Positions 42,629-52,034 of a stretch of DNA of 64,000 nucleotides are shown piece after piece. Below the pieces are notes generated by a model, which was not told where the DNA came from, did not search any database, and saw only the letters and a list, made by a program, of their open reading frames with translations. How positions within the stretch are numbered: the stretch's first letter is position 1; each line of letters starts with the position of its first letter. The translations under genes and the position numbers were made by a program. The DNA comes from Thalassotalea atypica (GTDB taxonomy: Bacteria; Pseudomonadota; Gammaproteobacteria; Enterobacterales; Alteromonadaceae), in assembly GCF_030295975.1 (NCBI RefSeq), contig NZ_AP027364.1, positions 2,294,001-2,358,000 on the forward strand. Reading direction: 5' to 3'.

Positions 42629-43843
42629 ATGAATTCGGTTAAAAAATCTTCTAAATTAAAAAATGTGTGCTACGAGATTCGAGGGCAAATTGCCGCCGAA
42701 GCACGCAGGTTAGAAGATGAGGGGCATAAAATTCTAAAGCTAAATATTGGCAACCCTGCCCCTTTTGGTTTTGAAGCACCTGACGATATTTTAAAAGATG
42801 TTATTCACAACCTACCTAGCTCTCAGGGATACAGTGAATCTAAAGGCATATACTCTGCCCGTGTTGCGGTGATGCAATATTTTCAGCAACAAGGAATATT
42901 AGGTGTTTCCGTTGATGATATTTATATCGGTAATGGCGTAAGCGAGCTTATCGTGATGGCAATGCAAGGCCTATTAGAAGATGACGATGAAGTGCTTATT
43001 CCAGCGCCAGATTATCCGCTTTGGACCGCATCAGTTGCGCTTTCTGGGGGCAAGCCGGTTCACTATCGTTGTGAAGAAGAAAACCACTGGTTTCCTAATT
43101 TAGAGGATATCACTAGTAAAATCACTGATAAAACCCGCGCTATTGTACTGATCAACCCCAATAACCCTACTGGTGCTGTTTATACGGAAGAGGTATTGCT
43201 TGGTATTTTAGATCTAGCAAGAAAGCACAACCTAATCGTCTTTAGTGACGAAATTTACGACAAAATTTTATATGATGAGGCCGTTCACATCCCTACGGCA
43301 CGTTTAGCGGAAGATGTGTTAATTATCACGATGGGCGGATTATCAAAGAACTACCGTATTGCCGGATTTCGAGCGGGTTGGATGGTCATTTCTGGGCCCA
43401 AACTAAGAGCAGAAGACTACATGGAAGGCTTAAATATGCTTTCTTCCATGAGGTTGTGCGCCAACGTTCCCTGCCAACACGCAATTCAAACAGCATTAGG
43501 CGGCTATCAAAGTATTAATGAACTAATTCATGGCGAAGGTCGTTTAGTCAAGCAACGAAATATGGCTCATCAAATGATTAACGATATTGACGGACTGTCA
43601 TGTGAGCCAGCTATGGGCGCGTTATACCTATTTGTCAAAGTTGATCAGAAAAAGTTTAACATCAAAAATGACGAACAAATGGTGCTTGACTTGCTGAAGC
43701 AAGAAAAAATCCTGTTGGTTCATGGCCGTGCCTTCAATATCAATGAACACCATTACTTTAGGTTAGTATTTTTACCTCATGTAGATGAGCTAAAGCCTGC
43801 ATTAGAAAAGCTCAAAGTATTCTTTAGTACCTACAGTCAGTAG
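42629..43843 (+). CDS. alaA: Alanine aminotransferase
   Basis: A 404-residue fold-type I PLP aminotransferase that follows E. coli AlaA (405 aa) along its whole length: SSKLKNVCYEIRG near the start, LKLNIGNPAPFGFEAPDDI, IYIGNGVSELIVMAMQ, APDYPLWTASVALSGGKPVHY, INPNNPTGAVYT, and the PLP-Lys in GGLSKNYRIAGFRAGWM. It makes alanine from pyruvate and glutamate. It sits 12 bases before yfbR, the same order as in E. coli and Shewanella. Confidence 0.95.
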   Translation: MNSVKKSSKLKNVCYEIRGQIAAEARRLEDEGHKILKLNIGNPAPFGFEAPDDILKDVIHNLPSSQGYSESKGIYSARVAVMQYFQQQGILGVSVDDIYIGNGVSELIVMAMQGLLEDDDEVLIPAPDYPLWTASVALSGGKPVHYRCEEENHWFPNLEDITSKITDKTRAIVLINPNNPTGAVYTEEVLLGILDLARKHNLIVFSDEIYDKILYDEAVHIPTARLAEDVLIITMGGLSKNYRIAGFRAGWMVISGPKLRAEDYMEGLNMLSSMRLCANVPCQHAIQTALGGYQSINELIHGEGRLVKQRNMAHQMINDIDGLSCEPAMGALYLFVKVDQKKFNIKNDEQMVLDLLKQEKILLVHGRAFNINEHHYFRLVFLPHVDELKPALEKLKVFFSTYSQ

Positions 43844-43855
43844 TTAGGAAACAAA

Positions 43856-44464
43856 ATGAAATTACCTCGTAGTACGTTTTTAGCCTGGATCTTAAGAATG
43901 CCCTTAATTAAACGTTGGGCATTAATGCATTCGATTAAAAAGGAAAATATTGCAGAACACTCACATCAGGTTGCGGTCATAGCTCACCTTCTAACAGTTA
44001 TTAAGAACAATTACTTTGACGGCAACTTAAGTGCAGAGCGCGCCGCCACAATAGCCCTGTATCACGAGGTATCGGAAACTAAGCTTCAAGACATTAACCA
44101 TGTCACTAAGTACCATAATGCTGATCTAACAAAAGAGTTTAAGAAATTAGAAGAGATAGCCGAACTAGAATGTTTAGACAGCTTACCCAAAGAGCTACAA
44201 GAGCAATTCAAACCATTACTGGTTCAGTCTTGTGTCGAACCTGAATACAAGAAAATAGTTAAGGCTGCTGACTTAATTTCAGCTTACTTGAAAGCGTGTG
44301 ATGAACTTAATTTTGGTAATCAAGAGTTTAGCCACGTTAAAAAGCGCCTAGAGCAAATGTTAGCAGAATACGTTAATACAATGCCGGAGGTCAGCTACTT
44401 TATGGATGTCTTTAAAGAGCACTGCTTTGTTAGCGTTGATAAACTCGCCAATAGCGACCACTAA
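43856..44464 (+). CDS. yfbR: 5'-deoxynucleotidase YfbR
   Basis: A 202-residue HD-domain phosphohydrolase. Metal ligands are visible in KKENIAEHSHQVAVIAH (His of the first motif), ALYHEVSETKLQDI (HD replaced by HE, as in YfbR), and KAADLISAYLKACDEL (distal Asp). It removes phosphate from deoxynucleoside 5'-monophosphates. It is co-transcribed with alaA. Confidence 0.93.
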   Translation: MKLPRSTFLAWILRMPLIKRWALMHSIKKENIAEHSHQVAVIAHLLTVIKNNYFDGNLSAERAATIALYHEVSETKLQDINHVTKYHNADLTKEFKKLEEIAELECLDSLPKELQEQFKPLLVQSCVEPEYKKIVKAADLISAYLKACDELNFGNQEFSHVKKRLEQMLAEYVNTMPEVSYFMDVFKEHCFVSVDKLANSDH

Positions 44465-44494
44465 TTTCAATAGCCATTATCTACTCAATTCCTA

Positions 44495-44527
44495 TCCACC
44501 GATGCTTAGTTAGCTAAAATCGGTGGA
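44495..44527. other. Perfect 9-bp hairpin after yfbR
   Basis: TCCACCGAT (44495-44503) and ATCGGTGGA (44519-44527) with an inner TTAG/CTAA pair. It lies 31 bases past the yfbR stop and no T run follows. The rest of 44465-44773 shows only A+T-rich sequence with no assignable feature. Confidence 0.5.
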
Positions 44528-44773
44528 CACACCTAAACTCTAACTTCCGTATATCCTAAAGTTTTTACTGCACTAAAATCATCTACTTTGCCCTCAAGTA
44601 ACCTAAAGGAAGTTGAACCAATCATTGCTGCTTTACAACACAAGGCAAGATTTATTGACAAGTCGCGGTACACCATCATTGAACTAGTCTAAACAAATAT
44701 GATCCTGATCATATTATTTTGATGAGAACAATATATTTTATCCGCATCAAATATTTTGGCAGGTAACTTACGC

Positions 44774-46555
44774 GTGACGCATTCGTATGAGATGAACTTA
44801 GGCAGTAGCTATAATGAAGCACTCCCTACCCTTGGTGAAGTAATGGTTCAAGTGATAAAGTTTTTTGGCGAAGAAAAGCTATATGGTGTAGGTGGTGATT
44901 TTGCTGCTAACATCATAGCCGCACTTGATACTGATCTTAATATTTACCCTTCGAGTAATGAGATGCATGCCGGATTTTCTGCTTGTGCTCAAGCGGAAAT
45001 GAATGGCATAGGCTTTTGCTTAACGACATACACAGTGGGTAGCTTGCCTTGTACTTCAGCAGCAGCATTGGCCATAACAGAGAGCCTGCCAGTTATTTTT
45101 ATATCTGGCGCGCCAGCTGAATCTGAAATCGGCGATATTGCCATTCACCATACGGTTCATCCGAACAATTCTTGGAAGGCCAATTATGATAATGCCTTAA
45201 ATGCTTTTTCTGGTTTAGGCATGAAGGTTGAGCGCTTACAAGGAGATCGGACAGAAGGCTACCCCAATATCGCAGGGAGACAATTTTATCAGCTTGTCAA
45301 AGAGGCCTATCAAACTAAACAACCTATATTTATTGAAATCCCTCGAGATCAACTATCTAGAAAAACACAGCCCATTGAGCTACCACCATCACCAGAGCAG
45401 ACTTGTTGCGGACAAAGTGTTATATCTGGCTATCCAGCGATTCTTGATAATGTATTAACAAAATTAAACGAATGTGAGCATCCTGTTCTGTATATAGGAG
45501 ACAGGCTAAAACACAACACAAAGCTCAAACAATTAGTTTTAGAGCTGTCACATAGATTCAATATACCGTATGCAACATCATGGTTTGCAAAGGGCTTGTT
45601 TGATGAATATGACCCACTCTGTCTAGGATCTTACAATGGTATTTTTAGTCCCGTAGATGTGCGACAGTACATCGAAACTAAGATGGATTACTTACTCGAT
45701 ATCGCCAATAGCCTATACTCTCAAGACTCAAACACCGCGTTTGCGACCGGGACACACAAAATTGAAAATTTTGCCAATAAAACTTCGCTAAAAGGCGCAG
45801 AGCCGCTTGAGTCTGACGTTATCGAAATAATGGAAGGCCTCATTACACATCATCAAAAATGTTTTGAATTCACGCCGATATCGACTAAAACTCATATTGC
45901 GTTATCAGAAAACATTGATTTTAACAACTTAGCTCAAACGCTCAATGAGCTTCAAAAACTGGATGATAAATCATATATTTATCTACCAGAAATTGGTAAT
46001 TCCTATTTTGCTAGCTACAGCCTGAAAACGCGAAAAAGTGAGTTAAATAGAAGCTGGCTGACTAACCCTTGGTACGGAGCAATGGGGACCTCACTCCCCT
46101 ATGCACGTGTTGTCGCTCAGGAAATTAAGCATTCGCAACTGAATTGTCGAGCCGTTGTCATTACTGGCGATGGTGGCTTTCATTTTCAACTAAACGAACT
46201 AATTCATTTCTTAAAAGATGGAACAGACGTCACCATCATTTACATGAGAAATAATGTTTTTCACTTAGGGAAAAGCGGGGATTCAGAAATTTACCACTGT
46301 AATGATAAACATTTCGATGCACATCATATTATTAAAGCCTATCAAGGCCATTCAGAAACGGTCACATCAGTAGATGAATTCAACGGTGCATTTAAAGCCT
46401 CGCTTAATCGGCAAGGCATTAATTTAATTGAGGTGTTAGCAATCCCAATAGAAAGCAAATGCAGCAACGAAATCAAACTGTTAAACCTATATATAAAGGC
46501 AAAAAACGGCCAAACTGAAGCAATACGAGAATGGGACACGATTGCAAAACTGTAA
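44774..46555 (+). CDS. Thiamine-diphosphate 2-keto acid decarboxylase-like enzyme
   Basis: A protein of about 593 residues in the pyruvate/indolepyruvate decarboxylase group. The cofactor Glu lies in SSNEMHAGFSACAQAE, the decarboxylase His pair in DIAIHHTVHP (near residue 125), and the Mg-ThDP motif is GDGGFHFQLNELIHFLKDGTDVTIIYMRNN. The middle domain is less conserved, with an unusual SQDSNTAFATG region. It would turn a 2-keto acid into an aldehyde and CO2, but the substrate pocket cannot be read. GTG at 44774 has AGG at ten bases; TTG at 44756 is also possible. The gene stands alone. Confidence 0.8.
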   Translation: MTHSYEMNLGSSYNEALPTLGEVMVQVIKFFGEEKLYGVGGDFAANIIAALDTDLNIYPSSNEMHAGFSACAQAEMNGIGFCLTTYTVGSLPCTSAAALAITESLPVIFISGAPAESEIGDIAIHHTVHPNNSWKANYDNALNAFSGLGMKVERLQGDRTEGYPNIAGRQFYQLVKEAYQTKQPIFIEIPRDQLSRKTQPIELPPSPEQTCCGQSVISGYPAILDNVLTKLNECEHPVLYIGDRLKHNTKLKQLVLELSHRFNIPYATSWFAKGLFDEYDPLCLGSYNGIFSPVDVRQYIETKMDYLLDIANSLYSQDSNTAFATGTHKIENFANKTSLKGAEPLESDVIEIMEGLITHHQKCFEFTPISTKTHIALSENIDFNNLAQTLNELQKLDDKSYIYLPEIGNSYFASYSLKTRKSELNRSWLTNPWYGAMGTSLPYARVVAQEIKHSQLNCRAVVITGDGGFHFQLNELIHFLKDGTDVTIIYMRNNVFHLGKSGDSEIYHCNDKHFDAHHIIKAYQGHSETVTSVDEFNGAFKASLNRQGINLIEVLAIPIESKCSNEIKLLNLYIKAKNGQTEAIREWDTIAKL

Positions 46556-46603
46556 CTCGTTTATAAGTGAAAAGACTAAGCCTATTGTAATCTTTTACAA
46601 GGC

Positions 46604-48145
46604 TTAGTCGTCGGGCATCAATGCACGTATATTAATAAACTCATGATAATGCTCAATAAATATATCAACCAAACGCGGTTCAAATTTCTTACCGCGCTGT
46701 GAAGCAATAAACTCTTTGATATTATCGTCTTGCCATATTTCTTGATAGCACCGTTTAGAGCCTAAGGTGTCAAAAACGTCGGCAATAGCCATAATACGAG
46801 CCTCTAGAGGTATTTCTTCCCCACAAAGACCTTCAGGGTAACCTGAGCCGTCCCAATTTTCATGATGATAATGTGCCAATCTTGCACCTAACTTTGAAAT
46901 ACTTGCAGTAGACTTAGAAAGTAAATGAGCTCCGGACTCTGCATGAGTTTGCATGATTTGCCACTCCTCGGCGTTTAATTCTCCTGATTTTTGCAAAATA
47001 TGCTCTGGGATTGCTATTTTCCCAATATCATGTAATGGCGCGGCCAACTTTAACGCATCAATAAATGGTTGAGATAACTCAAGTTTATTACCGAATATTT
47101 CACAAATTGATGCAACTCGTTGAACGTGAGCGCTATTTTCTTTGCCTCGCGCTTCAACAGCCTCACTTACGATGTTTATTAACTCTTTTTGTGTACGCTC
47201 TATTTCGTTTTTATTAGACAAACCTTCAAGTATGAGTGCTACATTAGTTGCATAGAGCTCAGCTAGATTGGTTCTAAAATTCTCATTATCATCTTCAAAT
47301 TCAATATAAAGTACAGAGCTGGCATTGGTAGCTGTTTCATAATAGCCAATAAAACACCCTTCATCAGAATAATGACTCTTTCGCTCAAATGTTTTGGAGA
47401 TCAATTTTTTAACATCATTATCTATTTGAGAGCTTTCTAAACAATTGGATTCAGAAACATACTTACCCGTGCATGCAATAATCATGTTGCTAGTCTCTTG
47501 ATTAAAATCGATCTGATTTCTAGCGATATACAATGCAGAGCTGTCAATATCCATCAAGGTAAGTAAATGATTTAAAGCAGCAGAGCCAAATTGTTTAAGT
47601 TGATTCACTTGCAATAAATTGTGAGTGGCATTAATCAGCCTTTTGAAAGCATCTAAACTACGTTGTATAGTCATAATATCGCGGTAGGCACGAATGCCCG
47701 CATATACCGTTGTTACCATTTTCCCAGAAGTAAAATCTGTTTTTTCTTTGTAGTCATTTATATCAAACTCTTTAATAACTTTAGCTTCAGGCGCTGTGCC
47801 TGCTTGACCTGTACGTAAAACCAATCGAATAGATTGATTTTTGAGTTCTTGTCTAATCCACTCGACCAACTCTAATCCTGCATGATCGGTTTCCATGACT
47901 ACATCAACAAACGCCATGCAAAAGTCCTGGTCCTCTGAAAGTAACTCTATCGCTTCTTTTTTAGAATACACGGAAACAAGTTTAAGTTTGCGGCCTTCGA
48001 TTTCAGAGTCAGCCAGTACAAGTTTAGTGACTTGATGCACAGACTCATCATCATCGATGATCAATATCCGCCAGTATTTCACTACTTTTTTGGCTGGTTG
48101 ACGTCCTGAATCTGTTGGTTCATCTTTGAATATAAATTTACTCAT
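46604..48145 (-). CDS. Response regulator with DUF3369 and HD-GYP domains
   Basis: A 513-residue protein. A receiver domain covers residues ~25-150 with acidic pocket Asp31-33, phospho-acceptor Asp81 (FVDVVMETDHAG) and Lys near 133. A GAF-like DUF3369 region spans ~150-310. The C-terminal HD-GYP domain carries His372-Asp373 (LHDIGKIAIPEH), HYHHENWDGSGYPEGL with GYP at 435-437, and RIMAIADVFDTLGSKR. All catalytic residues for cyclic-di-GMP hydrolysis are present. No sensor kinase gene lies beside it, so its partner is elsewhere. Confidence 0.93.
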   Translation of the reverse strand: MSKFIFKDEPTDSGRQPAKKVVKYWRILIIDDDESVHQVTKLVLADSEIEGRKLKLVSVYSKKEAIELLSEDQDFCMAFVDVVMETDHAGLELVEWIRQELKNQSIRLVLRTGQAGTAPEAKVIKEFDINDYKEKTDFTSGKMVTTVYAGIRAYRDIMTIQRSLDAFKRLINATHNLLQVNQLKQFGSAALNHLLTLMDIDSSALYIARNQIDFNQETSNMIIACTGKYVSESNCLESSQIDNDVKKLISKTFERKSHYSDEGCFIGYYETATNASSVLYIEFEDDNENFRTNLAELYATNVALILEGLSNKNEIERTQKELINIVSEAVEARGKENSAHVQRVASICEIFGNKLELSQPFIDALKLAAPLHDIGKIAIPEHILQKSGELNAEEWQIMQTHAESGAHLLSKSTASISKLGARLAHYHHENWDGSGYPEGLCGEEIPLEARIMAIADVFDTLGSKRCYQEIWQDDNIKEFIASQRGKKFEPRLVDIFIEHYHEFINIRALMPDD

Positions 48146-48261
48146 CCGTGCTCACTATTTCTGCTCAACTTCTATGTTCAAGTCTAATATAAGCTTATGA
48201 ATTATGCTAAGAAACCGTTGAAATTTATATAAATAATAGAAAATCAATAAATTTGGTTAAA

Positions 48262-48288
48262 AAAAAGCACGATATAATCGTGCTTTTT
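48262..48288 (-). terminator. Terminator after the DUF4136 lipoprotein gene
   Basis: AAAAAGCACGAT, three-base loop, ATCGTGCTTTTT: a 12-bp perfect stem with A and T runs. It lies 19 bases beyond the stop of the reverse gene at 48307. Confidence 0.88.
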
Positions 48289-48306
48289 CTTGATCGCTAA
48301 ATTACT

Positions 48307-48870
48307 TTAATTAAATTGGCTAACTACCTGCTCAACTACAGGTTGAATCGAGCGACCTGGATTTTCTTTATTTTTAGAGCTAATACGCTTAACTGCCCAT
48401 CCATGCCACACAGGCGCTTTGGTTTTTACATCGAAAACATCAATAGCCAATTTACCTTCCGAGTAACTACGTACATGCGTTTCATGGCCAACACCAATGT
48501 TGCCATAATATCCTCTACCCCAACCAAAACCGGCGCGATAGGTAGTGGGAAATGAATCCACTTTTATCTTATCGCGATTGCCCAAAGTGTATGAAATAGT
48601 AAAATCAGCATTTTCAGCATTAGCCACTAAGCTATAACCCTTATTTATAAATGCCGTTTCAATGGCATCATCAATTCTCGCTTTCATCACCGGATTCATA
48701 TCAACAGGTGCCGCTAGTATTTTAGTGTCTTTAAGCCAAGCAAAGGTTTTATACTCTGCTGTTTGAACATTTTCATTGCGATCAAAGTCTACTTTTGCTT
48801 GATGGGTTGTAGTACAACTAACCACGAATGTAAACAACGCAATTAAGGTCACTAGTTTAATTTTTTTCAT
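48307..48870 (-). CDS. DUF4136 lipoprotein
   Basis: A 187-residue predicted lipoprotein. The lipobox ends at Cys19 (TFVVSC). The mature part matches DUF4136: AEYKTFAWL near the start, KARIDDAIETAFINKGYSLVANAENADFTISYTLG, a Tyr/Gly/Arg-rich segment (GFGWGRGYYGNIGVG), and SYSEGKLAIDVFDVKTKAPVWHGWAVK. It probably sits in the outer membrane; the function of the family is unknown. ATG at 48870 is preferred to GTG at 48876 because AGGAA lies seven bases before it. Confidence 0.88.
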   Translation of the reverse strand: MKKIKLVTLIALFTFVVSCTTTHQAKVDFDRNENVQTAEYKTFAWLKDTKILAAPVDMNPVMKARIDDAIETAFINKGYSLVANAENADFTISYTLGNRDKIKVDSFPTTYRAGFGWGRGYYGNIGVGHETHVRSYSEGKLAIDVFDVKTKAPVWHGWAVKRISSKNKENPGRSIQPVVEQVVSQFN

Positions 48871-49178
48871 ATCCACGTTCCTGAGTCCAGTGATTTATAT
48901 TAAGACCGTCAATAACCTATGTACATTTCACTTACCTTGGTAATCGACTTCAATACAAATATTAGTTTTATTTAGAATAACAATATCTTAAGTATGTTAA
49001 TGAGTTATTAAATTAGGTTCACTATATTTTATTTCGTCGCAAGAACATAGTGCCTTTTACAAATCTTAACGGTTTTGATATCAAATCAAATTCAATTCAA
49101 AATCTGATTAATTTTCTTAAAGTCAAACATCACGAAATTTCACTATGCTTGTAAAATCCATTTATTCGTAAATATTGG
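48871..49178. other. Gene-free stretch upstream of the ilv promoter
   Basis: These 308 very A+T-rich bases lie between divergent transcripts. They must hold the DUF4136 promoter. I see no open frame, RNA gene or hairpin of note. A+T-rich tracts near 49060-49140 could bind Lrp or H-NS-type proteins, but no specific site is recognisable. Confidence 0.4.
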
Positions 49179-49207
49179 TTGACATAGTAAGTCAAACCCC
49201 TTAAAAA
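49179..49207 (+). promoter_or_regulatory. Promoter of the ilvIH operon
   Basis: TTGACA (49179-49184), a 17-base spacer and TAAAAA (49202-49207). Transcription would start near 49214, about 27 bases before the leader-peptide ATG. Confidence 0.65.
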
Positions 49208-49240
49208 TGTGACATAAGTTATTTTTAAAATAAAGAATTC

Positions 49241-49318
49241 ATGTTTACTAAGTCAGCTCTCAACGTAGTCCTCGTAGTCGTAGTGATTGTAAAGTCACTG
49301 CGGGGCTGTTTATGTTGA
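49241..49318 (+). CDS. ilv leader peptide, Val/Leu/Ile-rich attenuator peptide
   Basis: A 25-codon frame that begins ATG TTT ACT AAG and ends TGA. Residues 8-17 read NVVLVVVVIV. In total it has seven Val, four Leu and one Ile codons, nearly half of the peptide. It lies between the operon promoter and an attenuator. This is the classic sensor of charged branched-chain tRNAs: ribosomes stall here when Val/Leu/Ile are short, which frees the antiterminator. It is too short for routine gene calling. Confidence 0.88.
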   Translation: MFTKSALNVVLVVVVIVKSLRGCLC

Positions 49319-49373
49319 CTTAGATTAAACGATTAAACACTAAACCCCCGCTCAATTAGACCGGGGGTTTTTT
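49280..49373 (+). promoter_or_regulatory. Transcription attenuator of ilvIH
   Basis: Three mutually exclusive pairings are visible. The pause hairpin is GTAGTGA (49280-49286) with TCACTGC (49295-49301), overlapping the Val codons. The antiterminator is GCGGGG (49300-49305) with CCCCGC (49346-49351). The terminator is AAACCCCCG (49342-49350) with CGGGGGTTT (49362-49370), followed by T to 49373. The ilvI ATG is 31 bases beyond the terminator. Confidence 0.88.
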
Positions 49374-49403
49374 ATTTTCTGGACTCAAATAAAGGGTATA
49401 CAC

Positions 49404-51128
49404 ATGACCACGGAATTATTTACTGGGGCACAAATGGTGGTAAAAGCCTTAGCTGCGCTAGAGGTTAAATACATCTTCGGCTATCCAGGTGGATCTGTAT
49501 TGGATATATACGATGCCATATTTCAACAAGACAGTGTCGAACATATTCTCGTTCGCCACGAGCAGGCTGCTACACATATGGCAGATGGTTACACAAGAGC
49601 TACAGGCGAAGTCGGTGTTGTACTCGCGACCTCTGGTCCTGGTGCCACTAACTGTGTAACGGGGATTGCCACGGCCTACATGGATTCTATTCCGATGGTG
49701 GTTTTGTCTGGGCAAGTTGCAACTAGTTTAATCGGCGACGATGCATTTCAGGAAACGGATATTGTCGGATGTTCACGCCCAATAGTTAAACACAGCTTTA
49801 ATTGCCGACGAGTTGAAGATATCCCTAACGTAATAGCTAAAGCGTTTTATATCGCCAAAACCGGCCGACCTGGTCCTGTCGTTATCGAGTTACCTAAAGA
49901 TATTCTAATCCCTGAAAATACTGCTAAATTTAGCATAGACACCAATGTTAAAATGCGCTCTTACAACCCTTCAGCTAAAGGGCACCCAAAACAGATCAGA
50001 AAAGCGGTCAAAACAATTAAGGAAGCAAAACAGCTCGTAGTTTATACCGGAGGCGGCATTATCTTAGCCGATGCGTCTGAATTACTAACCGAGTTAGTTG
50101 AAAAACTGAATGCACCAATCACTAACACCTTAATGGGATTAGGCGGTATTTCGGGCACACATAAAAACTTCATTGGTATGTTAGGCATGCATGGCAGCTT
50201 AGAGGCTAACAAAGCCATGGCAAATGCCGATGTTATTTTAGCACTTGGTGCACGATTTGATGATCGAGTGACAAATAACGTTAAAAAGTTCTGTCCAGAT
50301 GCCACCATCATTCACGTTGACATAGACCCGACATCCATTTCAAAAACAATTAATGCTCATGTCCCTGTTGTTGGCCTAGTCGATAAGGTGATGAGACAAC
50401 TTATTGACGAGCTTGATAGCAGTGAGTTCGAACCAAACCAAACCGCATTAGACCACTGGTGGGCTAAAATTAACGAGTGGCGCGCGGTTAAAAGCAACAG
50501 CTATCAAACTGACGGTGAAAAAATCAAGCCACAACAAGTAGTTGAAACCATGTACCAGATCACCAACGGTGAAGCCTATGTTTGCTCAGATGTTGGCCAA
50601 CACCAAATGTTTGCTGCACAATACTACCCGTTTGCCAAACCAAGACAATGGATAAACTCAGGTGGCTTAGGCACCATGGGCTTTGGTTTGCCGGCAGCCA
50701 TGGGGGTGAAATTGGCATTTCCTGATAGCCATGTTATTTGTATTACCGGTGATGGTTCAATTCAAATGAACATCCAAGAGTTATCGACATGTCTACAATA
50801 CAACTTACCTGTGGTCATTGTATCGTTGAATAATCGCTCGCTAGGCATGGTACGACAGTGGCAAGACATGATCTACGGTGGCCGTCACTCTTCCTCATAC
50901 ATGGAGTCCTTACCTGACTTTGTTAAACTGGCTGAAAGCTATGGCCATGTAGGTATTCAGATCAATCACAAAGACGAGCTAGATGAGAAATTAAACGAAG
51001 CCTTTGCTATCAAGAATAAATTAGTGTTCGTCGACATTTTAGTTGACGAAAAAGAACACGTTTATCCGATGCAAATTCGCCATGGTGCGGTTGATGAAAT
51101 GTGGATCAAAAAAGGAGTGAAAGCATAA
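49404..51128 (+). CDS. ilvI: Acetolactate synthase large (catalytic) subunit
   Basis: A 574-residue ThDP enzyme, the same length as E. coli IlvI. Landmarks are the cofactor Glu53 in [17 protein letters not shown]-like context, [51 protein letters not shown], and the [29 protein letters not shown] motif. It condenses two pyruvates, or pyruvate and 2-oxobutyrate, in valine/leucine/isoleucine synthesis. It is controlled by the attenuator directly upstream and overlaps ilvH by one base (TAATG). Confidence 0.95.
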   Translation: MTTELFTGAQMVVKALAALEVKYIFGYPGGSVLDIYDAIFQQDSVEHILVRHEQAATHMADGYTRATGEVGVVLATSGPGATNCVTGIATAYMDSIPMVVLSGQVATSLIGDDAFQETDIVGCSRPIVKHSFNCRRVEDIPNVIAKAFYIAKTGRPGPVVIELPKDILIPENTAKFSIDTNVKMRSYNPSAKGHPKQIRKAVKTIKEAKQLVVYTGGGIILADASELLTELVEKLNAPITNTLMGLGGISGTHKNFIGMLGMHGSLEANKAMANADVILALGARFDDRVTNNVKKFCPDATIIHVDIDPTSISKTINAHVPVVGLVDKVMRQLIDELDSSEFEPNQTALDHWWAKINEWRAVKSNSYQTDGEKIKPQQVVETMYQITNGEAYVCSDVGQHQMFAAQYYPFAKPRQWINSGGLGTMGFGLPAAMGVKLAFPDSHVICITGDGSIQMNIQELSTCLQYNLPVVIVSLNNRSLGMVRQWQDMIYGGRHSSSYMESLPDFVKLAESYGHVGIQINHKDELDEKLNEAFAIKNKLVFVDILVDEKEHVYPMQIRHGAVDEMWIKKGVKA

Positions 51129-51625
51129 TGCGCCGTATTTTAGCGATATTATTAGAAAATGAACCGGGCAGCTTATCACGTATTGTAGGCCTGTTTTCTC
51201 AACGTGCTTTTAACATTGAGAGTTTAACAGTAGCACCTACAGAAGATGCCAGTTTATCTCGTATCACCATTGCTACAGTTGGTGACGACAAAGTGCTGGA
51301 GCAAATCGTTAAGCAGGTAAACAAACTAATTGATGTGATCAAAATATCAGACATTACAGAGCGTAAACACGTAGAACGAGAATTATTGTTGATCAAGTTA
51401 TTAGCGATGAATGACAAATCACGTACGGAAGTTAAGCGCATTACTGATATTTTCAGAGGTTCAATTATTGACATAGGTAAACAAGTTTATACGGTACAAT
51501 TAACAGGTGATGCCGACAAGCTCAATGCCTTTATTGAAGCGATGTCGAATGAAACCGAGATTATTGAAGCAGTGCGCTCTGGTTGTGTTGGTATTGCAAG
51601 AGGTGAAAAAGCCCTACGCGTATAA
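51128..51625 (+). CDS. ilvH: Acetolactate synthase small (regulatory) subunit
   Basis: A 165-residue regulatory subunit. The N-terminal ACT domain starts [40 protein letters not shown] and carries the valine-binding region. A second ACT-like domain runs from about residue 80 (LLLIKLLAMNDKSRTEVKRITDIFRGSIID). It gives valine feedback inhibition and activates IlvI. ATG at 51128 is used; AAAGGAG lies 11 bases ahead, inside ilvI. Confidence 0.95.
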   Translation: MRRILAILLENEPGSLSRIVGLFSQRAFNIESLTVAPTEDASLSRITIATVGDDKVLEQIVKQVNKLIDVIKISDITERKHVERELLLIKLLAMNDKSRTEVKRITDIFRGSIIDIGKQVYTVQLTGDADKLNAFIEAMSNETEIIEAVRSGCVGIARGEKALRV

Positions 51626-51636
51626 TTTGCGTAAGC

Positions 51637-51667
51637 AGCTAAGGTAGCTTTATCAGTTACCTTAGTT
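51637..51667 (+). other. Hairpin after ilvH
   Basis: AGCTAAGGTA (51637-51646) pairs with TACCTTAGTT (51658-51667) including one G-T pair, around 11 bases. It lies 12 bases beyond the ilvH stop with no T run. It may mark the 3' end of the ilv transcript. Confidence 0.45.
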
Positions 51668-51731
51668 GACATTGAAATGAACATGAACAATACCCTCTCT
51701 ACTTTCATTTAGCCTAGTTGAGATCTATGAC

Positions 51732-52034
51732 ATGAAACTGGTATACAGTAATGAAAGTTCAATGCTCGTCGGCAACATCAGAAATTTGCTGCAACTTAGC
51801 GGCATTGATGTCATCACAAAGAATGAATTTGCCAATGGCGCAGTCGGTGATTTGTCAGCATTTGACGCTTGGATTGAACTATGGGTGGCAGAAGATATGG
51901 TGATAAAAGCTCAACAAATCATACAAGACGCTGAAGTAAAAAAGACTAATTGTGATTGGTTTTGTCCAAAATGTAAGGAGCCTAACGGTGCTAATTTTGA
52001 AACCTGTTGGTGTTGTCAACATGAGCAAACATGA
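51732..52034 (+). CDS. DUF2007-type protein with C-terminal zinc ribbon
   Basis: A 100-residue protein. Residues 1-68 match DUF2007 (MKLVYSNESSMLVGNIRNLLQLSGIDVITKNEF...WIELWVAEDMVIKAQQII), a small alpha/beta domain proposed to be a PII-like signalling unit. The last 30 residues hold two Cys pairs, FCPKCKEPN and CWCCQHE, which should bind one zinc. Its partner is not known. It overlaps the next gene by four bases (ATGA). Confidence 0.83.
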   Translation: MKLVYSNESSMLVGNIRNLLQLSGIDVITKNEFANGAVGDLSAFDAWIELWVAEDMVIKAQQIIQDAEVKKTNCDWFCPKCKEPNGANFETCWCCQHEQT

